Notes under the pieces: model-generated
Database searches by the model: none
What the model saw: only the letters and a program-made list of their open reading frames with translations
Told to the model about the DNA's origin: nothing
Shown: one piece after another, positions 53,415-63,420 of the stretch
How positions within the stretch are numbered: the stretch's first letter is position 1
How the letters are laid out: each line of letters starts with the position of its first letter
Translations under genes and position numbers: made by a program
Assembly (NCBI RefSeq): GCF_013374115.1
Contig: NZ_AP022673.1
Coordinates: 2,442,001 to 2,506,000, forward strand
Source: Sphingomonas sp. HMP9
Lineage (GTDB): Bacteria; Pseudomonadota; Alphaproteobacteria; Sphingomonadales; Sphingomonadaceae
Length of the DNA: 64,000 nt
Reading direction: 5' to 3'

Positions 53415-54160
53415 GCGCGCTGCCCATGCGTGACGCGTTCGCGGACGCCCAACCCCTGACCTACCGCCCGCATCAACGTCCCGGCGGCGACGCGAACCAA
53501 CTCGTCAAACAGCATCTTCCGCTGGTCCGCCGGATCGCGTGGCACGTGCACGGCAGCATGAGCAGCAGCGTCGAGGTCGAGGACCTGATCCAGGTCGGGC
53601 TAGTCGCTTTGGTCGAGGCCGCGGCGAATTTCGACGAACGCGGGATGCCGTTCAAGACCTACCTAATCACCCGCCTGCGCGGCAGCATGATCGACGAACT
53701 CCGCCGCCAGGCGACGTCCACGCGGGGTGCTATGCGTCGCCGTCGCCAGTACGCCGAGGCGATCTCGGCGCTCACCGCCCGCACGGGGAAAGCCCCGGGA
53801 GAGGATATGATCGCAGAGCATATCGGCGTGACGATCGAGAAACTGCGCACCGACTACGTCACCGCCGACGCGATCCGCTTCGACTCGATCGACGAGATGT
53901 ACGCCGACGACTTGCCCTGGTTCGCCGACGACACCCCGGACGCGTTCGAGCAGCTTGCCGACAGCGACATGCGCGAAGCCCTGATCGCCGCGATCACCGC
54001 GCTCCCCGAACGCGAGGCGCAGGTGATCCAGCTATACTATGTCGAGGAGCTCAATCTTGAGGAGATCGGCGAAGTCTTCGGCGTCGGCTCCGCAAGAGTC
54101 TGCCAGATCAAGGCTTCCGCCCACGCCAAGCTCAAAAAGGCACTGGCCCGACAACTCTAG
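53411..54160 (+). CDS. fliA: Flagellar sigma factor sigma-28 (FliA)
   Basis: A 249-residue group 3 sigma factor. Region 2: LPLVRRIAWHVHGSMSSSVEVEDLIQVGLVALVEAA and MPFKTYLITRLRGSMIDELRR. Region 4: ALPEREAQVIQLYYVEELNLEEIGEVFGVGSARVCQIKASAHAKLKKAL. It directs late flagellar genes such as fliC, countered by FlgM at 49680. The ATG overlaps the flhA stop. No FlhF or FlhG lies between flhA and fliA. Confidence 0.93.
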   Translation: MSALPMRDAFADAQPLTYRPHQRPGGDANQLVKQHLPLVRRIAWHVHGSMSSSVEVEDLIQVGLVALVEAAANFDERGMPFKTYLITRLRGSMIDELRRQATSTRGAMRRRRQYAEAISALTARTGKAPGEDMIAEHIGVTIEKLRTDYVTADAIRFDSIDEMYADDLPWFADDTPDAFEQLADSDMREALIAAITALPEREAQVIQLYYVEELNLEEIGEVFGVGSARVCQIKASAHAKLKKALARQL

Positions 54161-54326
54161 GTCGCATTGCCGTAACAGCGGCAGATCCAGGAGAGGCTCT
54201 GCGGATCAAGCCGGCAATCCCCAAGAGTGCATCATACCCAAATCACAAGACACGCGACGATGGTCGTTCCTAAGACCATCCCGAGATGCCATAAGCCGTC
54301 ATCAGGATTTAGCGATTGGGTCTCGG

Positions 54327-55178
54327 ATGCGCTTCAGACACCTCACGCTTCTGGTGACATCGGCCGGTGTCATCGCGGGCCTGCTCGGTATCGGCTATAC
54401 TGGCTTCAGGAATGCGACGTCGGTGCCGATCGAACGGCGTGCGATCGTCAATGTGGCCGATCTTCCCAAGGGTACCAAGCCCGTTCGCATTGCGCTGCTG
54501 TCCGACATCCATGTTGGCAACATCGGGATGCGGCCCGAGCGGTTGGCGGGAATCGTGCAAGCCGTGAATGCGGCCAGCCCCGATATCGTGATGCTCGCGG
54601 GCGATTTCGTGGTCGGCGAGCACAAGGAAGGAACCGCCGGGCGCGCGATGAACCTCGCCGCGCTAGCGAAACTGCGCGCACCTGCCGGGGTGTTCGCCGT
54701 CCTTGGCAACCACGACCATTGGACTGATCCCGACGCGATCCGACGGACCCTCGCACAGGCTGGGGTCCAGGTGCTCGAGAACACGGCCGTCAGACGCGGA
54801 CCACTGGCACTTGTCGGGATCGGCGATCGTTTTTCCGGCCATGATGACATTGCCCATGCCGTAGCGCGGGCCGATGCGCTTGGTGGAATACCCGTGGCGT
54901 TTACCCATTCGCCGGATCTTGCGCCGGACCTGCCCGCCCGCCTTCACATCCTGCTGGCGGGGCATACCCATTGTGGACAGGTGGTGGCACCCTTGATCGG
55001 GCCCATCGTCCGTTACTCGCGGGGGCGGCGCCTATATGATCCAAAATACCGGTGCGGTCGCGTCGAATACATGGCGCGTGTCACCTTCGTCACGGCTGGC
55101 GTGGGTTCGGGGACGCTTCCTCTTCGCTTGAACGCGATGCCGGATTGGTGGCTCATCACGGTACGGCCCGGCGCATGA
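54327..55178 (+). CDS. Membrane-anchored calcineurin-like metallophosphoesterase
   Basis: A 283-residue protein with an N-terminal membrane anchor (LTLLVTSAGVIAGLLGIGYTG). Metal sites are LLSDIHVGNIG, MLAGDFVVGE, LGNHDHWTDP, FTHSPDLAP and LLAGHTHCGQV, typical of the YkuE/YaeI-type class. Substrate unknown; lipid A-type or nucleotide pyrophosphates are possible. It sits between fliA and fliC but has no obvious flagellar role. The ATG at 54327 gives the anchor; upstream frame is non-native. Confidence 0.87.
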   Translation: MRFRHLTLLVTSAGVIAGLLGIGYTGFRNATSVPIERRAIVNVADLPKGTKPVRIALLSDIHVGNIGMRPERLAGIVQAVNAASPDIVMLAGDFVVGEHKEGTAGRAMNLAALAKLRAPAGVFAVLGNHDHWTDPDAIRRTLAQAGVQVLENTAVRRGPLALVGIGDRFSGHDDIAHAVARADALGGIPVAFTHSPDLAPDLPARLHILLAGHTHCGQVVAPLIGPIVRYSRGRRLYDPKYRCGRVEYMARVTFVTAGVGSGTLPLRLNAMPDWWLITVRPGA

Positions 55179-55233
55179 CGCACGGTCAAAACGCAATATA
55201 GCCTTTCCGATGTCACACAGCGTCCTTTCACGC

Positions 55234-55264
55234 AAAAACCCCGGCGGCTTGCGCCACCGGGGTT
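55234..55264 (-). terminator. Rho-independent terminator of fliC
   Basis: On the minus strand AACCCCGGTGGC-GCAA-GCCGCCGGGGTT is followed by TTTTGC. It lies about 85 nt after the fliC stop codon, in the convergent region with the phosphoesterase gene. Confidence 0.75.
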
Positions 55265-55348
55265 CCCTACCGCCTCGCGGTTGCGACGAGAGGCGGGTCC
55301 GACCGGCACCGTCACCCTGCGGGGGGCTGGTGCCGGTGCCGGTCCGGA

Positions 55349-56305
55349 TTAGCCGAGCAGCTTGAGCACGCTCTGCTGGCTCTGGTTCGCCTGGCTCAGC
55401 ATCGCGGTCGATGCCTGGCTCAGGATCTGTGCCTTGGCGAGCGCGGTCGTCTCTGCCGAGAAGTCGGTGTCTTCGATACGGCTCTTGGCGTCCGACAGGT
55501 TGGTCGCGTTCGAGGTCAGGTTGTTGACTGCTGACTGGAGCTGGTTCTGCGACGCGCCGAGCGATGCACGACGGTTCGAGACGGTAGCGATCGCGTTGTC
55601 GTAATCCTTCAACGTGGTTTCCGACGACGCTGCAGCGCCCGTCGACGTCACAACCGTCCCTACGCCGCCGCCAGCCGCCATAGCTGGCTGACCTGGAACA
55701 GCGGCGGAACCGCCGTTGCCGTCCTGATCAGCGGGGACCTCGGCCTGACCCGGGACCGCTGCCGTACCTGCAGTGTAGACTCCGCTAAGATCGGTACCCA
55801 AATTAAGGTTGATCGAGTCGGTTTTGTCCGCGCCTGCCTGAATCTTCACAACAGCACCATCGGTTGGCGCGGTTGCAGCACCGGCCTTACCATCGAACAA
55901 CTTCACACCGTTGAAGCTCGTGTTCGACAAGACATTAGTGATCTGCTTGGCCAACGCGTCCTGCTCGGTCTTGATGTTGGCGATATCGCTCGCGGAATAC
56001 GTGCCGTTGCCCTTCTGCACTTCGAGTTCGCGCATGCGCTGCAGGTTGTTCGTGACCTCGTCGAGCGCGCCTTCAGCCGTCTGCGCCATCGAGATGCCGT
56101 CATTGGCGTTGCGAATGCCCTGGTTCATGCCCTTGATCTGCGACGTCATCGACGACGAGATGGCGAGGCCGGCGGCGTCGTCCTTCGCCGAATTGATCCG
56201 CTTGCCGGTCGACAGACGCTCCATCGAGGTCGCGAGCAGGCCCGATGCCTTGGTCGAAGCGTTCGTCGCGCGCAGCGCCGAGATGTTGGTACCGATGACA
56301 GTCAT
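55349..56305 (-). CDS. fliC: Flagellin
   Basis: A 318-residue flagellin. The N-terminal D0/D1 ([61 protein letters not shown]) and the C-terminal D0 ([29 protein letters not shown]) are fully conserved. The short central region has two AAVPGQ repeats and is Gly/Ala-rich; the D2/D3 domains are largely missing, as in other short alphaproteobacterial flagellins. It is transcribed opposite to its neighbours. ATG 56305 begins the conserved MTVIGTN. Confidence 0.96.
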   Translation of the reverse strand: MTVIGTNISALRATNASTKASGLLATSMERLSTGKRINSAKDDAAGLAISSSMTSQIKGMNQGIRNANDGISMAQTAEGALDEVTNNLQRMRELEVQKGNGTYSASDIANIKTEQDALAKQITNVLSNTSFNGVKLFDGKAGAATAPTDGAVVKIQAGADKTDSINLNLGTDLSGVYTAGTAAVPGQAEVPADQDGNGGSAAVPGQPAMAAGGGVGTVVTSTGAAASSETTLKDYDNAIATVSNRRASLGASQNQLQSAVNNLTSNATNLSDAKSRIEDTDFSAETTALAKAQILSQASTAMLSQANQSQQSVLKLLG

Positions 56306-56403
56306 TGCGAAATCTCCGTGATCTTCGACGATCCGCGCCGCCCCCATGGCGAAGTGCCGATCCGTCAAAGGGAGTAACGACCGCATCGGACCGGACTTAA
56401 GCG

Positions 56404-56429
56404 AAAAAATGAGGCCCCCGTCGGGCCTC
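56404..56429 (-). terminator. Rho-independent terminator just upstream of fliC
   Basis: On the minus strand GAGGCCC-GACGG-GGGCCTC is a perfect 7-bp stem followed by ATTTTTTCGC. It lies about 100 nt before fliC. No gene precedes it on this strand within the region. Confidence 0.65.
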
Positions 56430-56502
56430 GCGCGTGCGCGTACGTGAGCCTGCGCCCGTGATCGTGCGCAAGTGTGCCCGCGGAGACGCGCCCGGAAATT
56501 AT

Positions 56503-56518
56503 CTGCCGGGACCGGCAG
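56503..56518. promoter_or_regulatory. CTGCCGG-GA-CCGGCAG dyad upstream of the sigma-54 activator
   Basis: A perfect 7-bp inverted repeat with a 2-nt centre lies 60 nt before the activator start. It could be the binding site of the activator itself or another flagellar regulator. Confidence 0.4.
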
Positions 56519-56577
56519 AGTTTAACCGCGCGTTTACCACCAATGCCGCATTCCCCGAATCGTTCAGGGGGAACTTA

Positions 56578-57873
<1,296 letters not shown>

Positions 57874-57902
57874 GCGGCGTCAGTGGAATAGGCGGCGGCG
57901 CG

Positions 57903-58232
57903 ATGAGCGTCGACCGCGTCATGGCGCTGCGCTCGCAGATCCTCGAACGCAACCAGGCGCTGTCGCGGGCCGGGGCGAGCGGAACCGTGGCCCCGACCGA
58001 AACGGTCAAGCCGACCAGCTTTGCCGATTCGATGGAAACCGCGCTGAAGAGCGTGAACGACGGCCAGACGCAGGCCGCCAAGCTCAGCGAAAGCTATGAG
58101 CGCGGCGAGACCGTCGACATCGCGAAAGTGATGCTCGCCCGCCAGCAGGCCAGCGTGGGCTTCGAGGCGACGTTGCAGGTCCGCAACAAGCTGCTGTCCG
58201 CCTACAAGGATATCATGAGCATGCCGGTCTGA
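57903..58232 (+). CDS. fliE: Flagellar hook-basal body complex protein FliE
   Basis: A 109-residue protein with the FliE tail: SFADSMETALKSVNDGQTQAAKLSESYERGETVDIAKVMLARQQASVGFEATLQVRNKLLSAYKDIMSMPV. FliE links the MS ring to the rod. ATG 57903 gives a normal length; a GTG at 57870 that overlaps the activator stop would add 11 Gly-rich residues. fliF follows by 1 nt. Confidence 0.92.
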   Translation: MSVDRVMALRSQILERNQALSRAGASGTVAPTETVKPTSFADSMETALKSVNDGQTQAAKLSESYERGETVDIAKVMLARQQASVGFEATLQVRNKLLSAYKDIMSMPV

Positions 58233-58233
58233 C

Positions 58234-59901
58234 ATGAGCACCGCACTCATCCCCACTTCGCCGGGCGCGACTGAACGGTTCGCCAACCCCCTCCAGCAGA
58301 TCAAGGGCGCGTTCGCGCAGCCCGCGGTCCGCCGTTCGCTGCCGATGGCGCTGATGGTCGGGCTGATCGCCGCCGCCGCGCTCGCGTGGATGAGCCTGTC
58401 GACGCCGACGCAGAAGACGCTGTTCAGCGGGCTGCCCGATGCCGACAAGGCCGCGGTCACGTCCGCGCTGACGACCGCCAACATCAAGAGCCATATCGAC
58501 GAGGGTACCGGCGCGCTGACCGTCGGCGAGGAGGATTACAGCCGCGCGAAGATGCTGCTCGCGGGCCAGGGCCTGCCGAAAGCGGCGCCGGGCGGCTATG
58601 CGATCCTCGACCAGCTCCCGATGGGCGTGAGCCGTGCGGTCGAAGGCGAACGCCTCCGCCAGGCGCGCGAATCCGAGATGGCCAAGTCGATCGAGGAGAT
58701 CGACGCGGTCGCCGAGGCGCGCGTGCACCTCGCCATGCCAGAGGCGTCTGTGTTCGTCCGCGACAACGCCGCACCCTCGGCCTCCGTCATCCTGAAGCTG
58801 CAGGGCGGCCGGTCGCTGAGTGACGCGCAGGTCAGCTCGATCATCAACCTCGTCGCCTCGTCGGTACCGGGGATGAAGCCCGAGGCGGTGACGATCGTCG
58901 ACCAGATGGGCGCGCTGCTCACCAAGGCCGGCGGCAATGACGGCGCCGGGGCGGCAAGCGATGCGCGGATCGATATCCAGCGCCGCGTCGAGGACAAGTA
59001 TCGCACGCAGCTGATCGCGTTGCTCACGCCGCTGGTCGGCGCGGGCAATTTCACCGCGGAAGTGCAGGCCGACGTCAATCTCGACGAGAGCCAAGCGACG
59101 CGCGAAAGCTACGAAAAGCAGGGCGTCCTTCGCGCTGAGACGGGCAACTGGACCGGCAACCAGAAGGACGGTGGCGGTGCACCGGGCGGTATTCCGGGTG
59201 CGCTGAGCAATACCCCACCCGCGGCCAGCACGTTGTCGGCACCACAGGCCGCGACGGGCAATCCGGGGACGGTCGCACAGCCGGTCGCCGGTGGTGCCGC
59301 CCCCGACGCGATGAAGCAGTCCGACCAGTATCAGCGCGCCTACGACCTTGGCCGCGAAGTGTCGATCACGCGGGCTACGCCGGGCGGCGTCAAGCGCCTT
59401 TCGGTTGCCGTCCTGCTCCGCGATCCGGAAAAGGGCCGGCGAACCGCGATGGAGATTAACCAGATCAGCGATCTCGTCAAAAGTGCGGTCGGCTTCGACC
59501 AGGCGCGCAACGACAACGTCACGGTGATCAGCCGCAAGTTCGCCGGCGTCGACGCGGCCGCGACGAGTGGCCCGGCCTGGTACGACAACGCCTGGCTGCC
59601 CGTGCTCGCGCGCAACGGCACGGCGATCCTGATCGCGCTGCTGGTGTTGCTGCTCGGCGTGCGTCCGATCGCCAAGGCGCTGATGAAGAAGCGCGACGAT
59701 GCCGGCACGCGCCCTGCGCTCGGCCAGCCGATCGGCGCGACGGCCGACGGCATGGCGGTGGCCGCCCCCGTTAGCCTCGACCAGCTCGAGAACACGCGTG
59801 GCTATGACGACCGGATCGGCGCGGTCCGCGGCTTCACCCGCGACAATCCCACGCGCGCCGCACTAGCCGTACGCGACATGATCAAGGCGGACGCCAAGTG
59901 A
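58234..59901 (+). CDS. fliF: Flagellar MS-ring protein FliF
   Basis: A 555-residue protein with two membrane helices (about 37-55, PMALMVGLIAAAALAWM; about 460-483, GTAILIALLVLLLGVRPI). The periplasmic ring-building region has LFSGLPDADKAAV, DEGTGALTVGEEDYSRAKMLLAGQGLP and AEARVHLAMPEASVFVRD. The C-terminal tail binds FliG. The length matches the family. It is coupled to fliG (GTGA overlap). Confidence 0.96.
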   Translation: MSTALIPTSPGATERFANPLQQIKGAFAQPAVRRSLPMALMVGLIAAAALAWMSLSTPTQKTLFSGLPDADKAAVTSALTTANIKSHIDEGTGALTVGEEDYSRAKMLLAGQGLPKAAPGGYAILDQLPMGVSRAVEGERLRQARESEMAKSIEEIDAVAEARVHLAMPEASVFVRDNAAPSASVILKLQGGRSLSDAQVSSIINLVASSVPGMKPEAVTIVDQMGALLTKAGGNDGAGAASDARIDIQRRVEDKYRTQLIALLTPLVGAGNFTAEVQADVNLDESQATRESYEKQGVLRAETGNWTGNQKDGGGAPGGIPGALSNTPPAASTLSAPQAATGNPGTVAQPVAGGAAPDAMKQSDQYQRAYDLGREVSITRATPGGVKRLSVAVLLRDPEKGRRTAMEINQISDLVKSAVGFDQARNDNVTVISRKFAGVDAAATSGPAWYDNAWLPVLARNGTAILIALLVLLLGVRPIAKALMKKRDDAGTRPALGQPIGATADGMAVAAPVSLDQLENTRGYDDRIGAVRGFTRDNPTRAALAVRDMIKADAK

Positions 59902-60908
59902 GCGAGGTAGCACTTCGCACCTATACCGGCGTCGAGCGCGCCGCCGTGCTGATGATGCTGGTCGGCGAGGAGGAAGCCGCGGCCATCCTCCAGAAGCTCG
60001 AACCCGAGGAAGTCCGCCAGCTCGGCGCGGCGATGTTCAAGGTCGCCGACGTATCGGAGCAGGAGGTCGAGGACGTGCTCGACGATTTCGTCGGCCGCGC
60101 CCGAGAGCGCACCGCGATCGGCTTCGACCCGCGTCCGCAGATCGAGGCGGTGATGAACCGCGCGCTTGGCCCCGAAAAGGCGGAGAGCGTGCTCGCGCGC
60201 ATCACCCCGCCTGAAGCCGCCTGCGAACTCGAACTGCTCGACTGGCTCGACGCCCCCGAGATCGCCGCGATGATCGAAAAGGAGCATCCGCAGATCGCCG
60301 CCGTCCTGATCGCCAATCTCGACGCGTCGATCGGCGGCCAGGTGCTCGAACTGCTGCCCGACGCGGTTCAGCCCGACATCCTCCACCGCATCGCGCGGCT
60401 CGGCCCGATCACGCCCGAGGCGGTCGAGACGCTCAAGACCGTGCTCGCGAACCGCACCGCCGCCGCGCCCGGGTCAGTCGGCGTCACGCTGGGCGGCACG
60501 CGCGAGGCCGCCAAGATCCTGTCAGGCGCGCGCAAGGCGACCGAACAGCGCGTCATGCCCAAGCTGTTCAAGATCGACCGCGAAGTGGCCAAGGCGATCG
60601 AGGAGGCGATGTTCGTCTTCGACAACCTGCTTGCCCTCGACGACAAGAATCTCGGCACGCTGATCCGCAACGTCGACAGCGAGATCCTGACCAAGTCCTT
60701 GAAGGGCGTCGACGAGACGATCCGCACCCGTTTCCTCGGCTGCATGTCCGCGCGCGCCGCCGACGGCATCCGCGACGAGATGGAGGCACGCGGGCCGATG
60801 AAGCTCGCCGAAGTGCTCGAGGCGCAAAAGGCGATGATCGCAATCGCCCGCGGCCTGGCGAAGGACGGTACGATCCAGATGGGCGGGGGCGAAGACGATT
60901 ATGTCTAA
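59898..60908 (+). CDS. fliG: Flagellar motor switch protein FliG
   Basis: A 336-residue protein: GVERAAVLMMLVGEEEAAAILQKLEPEEVRQLGAAM (N-domain), EKEHPQIAAVLIANLD (EHPQ motif, middle domain), and the torque helix region VDSEILTKSLKGVDETIRTRFLGCMSARAADGIRDEME in the C-domain. FliG contacts MotA charges. The GTG start overlaps the fliF stop. Confidence 0.96.
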   Translation: MSEVALRTYTGVERAAVLMMLVGEEEAAAILQKLEPEEVRQLGAAMFKVADVSEQEVEDVLDDFVGRARERTAIGFDPRPQIEAVMNRALGPEKAESVLARITPPEAACELELLDWLDAPEIAAMIEKEHPQIAAVLIANLDASIGGQVLELLPDAVQPDILHRIARLGPITPEAVETLKTVLANRTAAAPGSVGVTLGGTREAAKILSGARKATEQRVMPKLFKIDREVAKAIEEAMFVFDNLLALDDKNLGTLIRNVDSEILTKSLKGVDETIRTRFLGCMSARAADGIRDEMEARGPMKLAEVLEAQKAMIAIARGLAKDGTIQMGGGEDDYV

Positions 60909-61641
60909 CGGGTTCACCGCAGGGTTCGCGTCGCGTCACACGACCACCGCGACTATCCTGGCGAGCGCGTTCGCGCCGCCATCCGGGTTCGCGGCGGCCG
61001 ATGTCCGCGAGCGCGCTGCCGTCCGGCCAGCGACCAGCTTCACGTCGCCGCACTTCACATCGGAGCCGAGCGCGCCGCGCCACTTCAGCCCGGCGGACAA
61101 GGACGTGAACCCGACCGCGGGCTGGGATCCGCTCGATCCGGTCAGCGAATCGTCGTTCATCGATCCGCTCGCCGACGCGCACGCCGCCGGCTATGCGGAG
61201 GGCCTCGCCGCGGCCGCCGCCGCCGCGCAGGAGACAGCGGTGCGCGACGGTGCGCTGCTCGGCGACCTCGCCGCCGCGCTCGGCACCGACCGGATCGATC
61301 GCGAGCGTGTCGCGACCCAGCTCCGCCAGACGGTGCTCTTCCTTGTCTCGAAACTGGTCGGCGAGGTCGGCATCGCGCCCGACGTGCTCGCCGACCGGAT
61401 CGAGACCGCCGCGGAACTCCTGTCGGATTCCGCCGAATCCGCGCTGCTCCGCGTACACCCGGACGATGTCGCGCTGCTCGATGGCCGGCTGCCAAAGTCG
61501 ATCTTCGCCGCCGGCGACCCCAGCGTCGCGCGCGGCAGCTTCGTGCTCGAAAGCGCGTCGACGATCGTCGAAGACGGCCCCGAACTCTGGCTCGACCAAC
61601 TGGCGCAGGCGATCGACCGGGTGCCGGTGCCCAAATGCTGA
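60901..61641 (+). CDS. fliH: Flagellar export ATPase regulator FliH
   Basis: A 246-residue protein with a variable Pro/Ala-rich N-terminus and a central Ala-rich helix (AGYAEGLAAAAAAAQETAVRDG). The C-terminal FliH domain is visible: LFLVSKLVGEVGIAPDVLADRIETAAELLSDSAESALLRVHPDDVALL. It overlaps fliG by 8 nt and fliI by 7 nt. FliH inhibits and delivers FliI to the export gate. Confidence 0.88.
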   Translation: MSNGFTAGFASRHTTTATILASAFAPPSGFAAADVRERAAVRPATSFTSPHFTSEPSAPRHFSPADKDVNPTAGWDPLDPVSESSFIDPLADAHAAGYAEGLAAAAAAAQETAVRDGALLGDLAAALGTDRIDRERVATQLRQTVLFLVSKLVGEVGIAPDVLADRIETAAELLSDSAESALLRVHPDDVALLDGRLPKSIFAAGDPSVARGSFVLESASTIVEDGPELWLDQLAQAIDRVPVPKC

Positions 61642-62960
61642 ACCGCTTCACCGCCGACTATCTCGAAACCCTCTCCAACGCCGATTTCGTCGCCAAGCCT
61701 AAAGTCTCCGGCCGCCTCGCCTCGTTCGACGGCCTGCTCATGGAAGCGGTCGGGCTGACCCTCCCGGTCGGCACGGTCTGCCAGGTCGGCGAAGGCGCGG
61801 CGAGCGTCGAGGCCGAAGTCATCGGCTTCCGCAACGGCCGGACGTTGATGATGAACCTCGGTGGCGCCGCCGCGCTCCTTCCGCGCGCGTCGGTCAAGCC
61901 GACCGGCGCGCCGGGCGAGGCCGAGGTCGGTGCGGCATTGCTTGGGCGCGTCGTCGACGGCGCCGGCAAGCCGATCGACGGGCTCGGTCCGATCCGCGGC
62001 GCCGGGCGCTGGCCGCTGGCCGGCAAGCTCCAGTCGCCGCTCGATCGCGGCCGCGTGCGCGAACCGCTCGACGTCGGCGTCCGCGCGATCAACGGGCTGC
62101 TCACCATCGGCCAGGGCCAGCGCGTCGGCATCATGGCGGGCTCGGGCGTCGGCAAGTCGGTGCTGCTCGGCATGATCGTCCGCGCCGCGCAGGCCGACGT
62201 CATCGTCATCGGCCTGATCGGCGAGCGTAGCCGCGAAGTCGCCGACTTCCTGGAAACCAAGGTCGCGGGCGCGGCGCGGAAGCGTTCGGTCGTCGTTGCA
62301 GTCCCCGCCAACCACTCCCCCGTCCTTCGCATCCGCGGTGCGCTCCGGGCCCACGCAATCGCCGAATCCTTCCGCGACGAGGGCAAGAAGGTCCTGCTGA
62401 TCATGGATTCGCTGACTCGCGTCGCGCATGCCGGTCGCGAGATCGGCCTCGCGCTCGGCGAACCCGCTTCCGCACGCGGCTATCCGCCCAGCGCCATCGC
62501 GATGCTGCCGAACCTGATCGAGCGCGCCGGCGTCGACGTCCATACCGGCGGCTCGATCACCGCGATCTATACGGTGCTGGCGGACGGCGACGACGGCAAC
62601 GATCCGGTGGTCGATTCGGCGCGATCGATCCTCGACGGCCACATCGTCCTCAACCGCCAGCTCGCCGAGCGCGGCGTCTATCCCGCGATCGACATCGGCC
62701 CCTCGGTCAGCCGCGTGATGACCGACATCGTCCCCTCGCACCACGCCAAGGCCGCGCGGACGTTGCGCCGTCACCTCGCGACGTACGAGGAAAACCGCGA
62801 TCTCGTGCTCATGGGCGCGTACCGTCACGGTGCCGATCCCGCGATAGACGCGGCGATCGCGTGCCACCCCGCGGTCATGGAATATATCCGCCAGGACGCC
62901 GACGAAACCGTCTCGCTCAACGACGCGGTTGCCGAGCTGACCGGCGTGTTCGGCGGCTGA
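61635..62960 (+). CDS. fliI: Flagellum-specific ATPase FliI
   Basis: A 441-residue F1-beta-like ATPase. Walker A is AGSGVGKSV (168-176), Walker B is KVLLIMDSLTRVAHA, and the conserved PSAIAMLPNLIERAG and SRVMTDIV sequences fit the family. It helps unload export substrates. It begins within the 3' end of fliH and is followed 1 nt later by fliJ. Confidence 0.97.
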   Translation: MLNRFTADYLETLSNADFVAKPKVSGRLASFDGLLMEAVGLTLPVGTVCQVGEGAASVEAEVIGFRNGRTLMMNLGGAAALLPRASVKPTGAPGEAEVGAALLGRVVDGAGKPIDGLGPIRGAGRWPLAGKLQSPLDRGRVREPLDVGVRAINGLLTIGQGQRVGIMAGSGVGKSVLLGMIVRAAQADVIVIGLIGERSREVADFLETKVAGAARKRSVVVAVPANHSPVLRIRGALRAHAIAESFRDEGKKVLLIMDSLTRVAHAGREIGLALGEPASARGYPPSAIAMLPNLIERAGVDVHTGGSITAIYTVLADGDDGNDPVVDSARSILDGHIVLNRQLAERGVYPAIDIGPSVSRVMTDIVPSHHAKAARTLRRHLATYEENRDLVLMGAYRHGADPAIDAAIACHPAVMEYIRQDADETVSLNDAVAELTGVFGG

Positions 62961-62961
62961 C

Positions 62962-63387
62962 ATGGCGGATGCGCGTAGCAGGACGCTGGCGCGCATTCAC
63001 CGCGTCCGCACGCTCCAGCTCGGCCTGACCCGGGCAGACGAGGCACGCGCGCACGACAAGTTCGCCAGCGAGCAGGCGCTGTCGGGCCGTATCGCGCTGC
63101 TCGCCGAAGCGGTCGCACCGGTCCACGAGACGCAGGTCGCCGTCTCGCTCGGCGCCGCCGCGCATTACCGCGACCGTCTGCAACAATCCGCCAACGCCGC
63201 CGTCGCGCGCGTGCAGGCAGCCGAATATCACGTCGAGCGCGCTGCCGAGGCGACCCGTGCCGCCAAGCGCGACCAGAGTGCCGTCGAGAAGCTGCTCGCG
63301 CGCGCCGACGCCGATGCGGTGCTCAAAGCGATCCGCGCGATGGAAGACGCTCCCGCCTTCCGAAAGGTTCGGCACGATCCTTGCTGA
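62962..63387 (+). CDS. fliJ: Flagellar export protein FliJ
   Basis: A 141-residue coiled-coil protein: RIHRVRTLQLGLTRADEARAHDKFASEQALSGRIALLAEAV and long Ala-rich helices ending KAIRAMEDAPAFRKVRHDPC. FliJ couples FliI to FlhA. It fits by length, helix content and position. Its stop codon overlaps the sigma-54 promoter of fliK. Confidence 0.8.
   Translation: MADARSRTLARIHRVRTLQLGLTRADEARAHDKFASEQALSGRIALLAEAVAPVHETQVAVSLGAAAHYRDRLQQSANAAVARVQAAEYHVERAAEATRAAKRDQSAVEKLLARADADAVLKAIRAMEDAPAFRKVRHDPC
63370..63385 (+). promoter_or_regulatory. Sigma-54 promoter of fliK
   Basis: CGGCACGATCCTTGCT differs from TGGCACG-N4-TTGCW only at the first base. It overlaps the 3' end of fliJ. The predicted start is near 63396, giving a 25-nt leader before the fliK ATG. 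Confidence 0.7.
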
Positions 63388-63420
63388 GTGGCGGGCAGAC
63401 GCCCGAACGCGAGTGCCCGA

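Larger units (their letters stand above)
56306..56577. other. Divergent control region between fliC and the sigma-54 activator
   Basis: 272 nt. It contains a perfect minus-strand terminator (56404-56429) and a CTGCCGG-GA-CCGGCAG dyad (56503-56518). I see no clean sigma-54 or sigma-28 match for fliC. Confidence 0.6.

Noticed and set aside
56306..56577. A sigma-28 or sigma-54 promoter for fliC
   Set aside because: CCGATG and CGGCAC fragments occur on the minus strand, but neither has the correct partner box at the correct spacing.
61191..62996. 601-codon minus-strand frame opposite fliH and fliI
   Set aside because: fliI has intact Walker motifs on the plus strand; this is a shadow frame.
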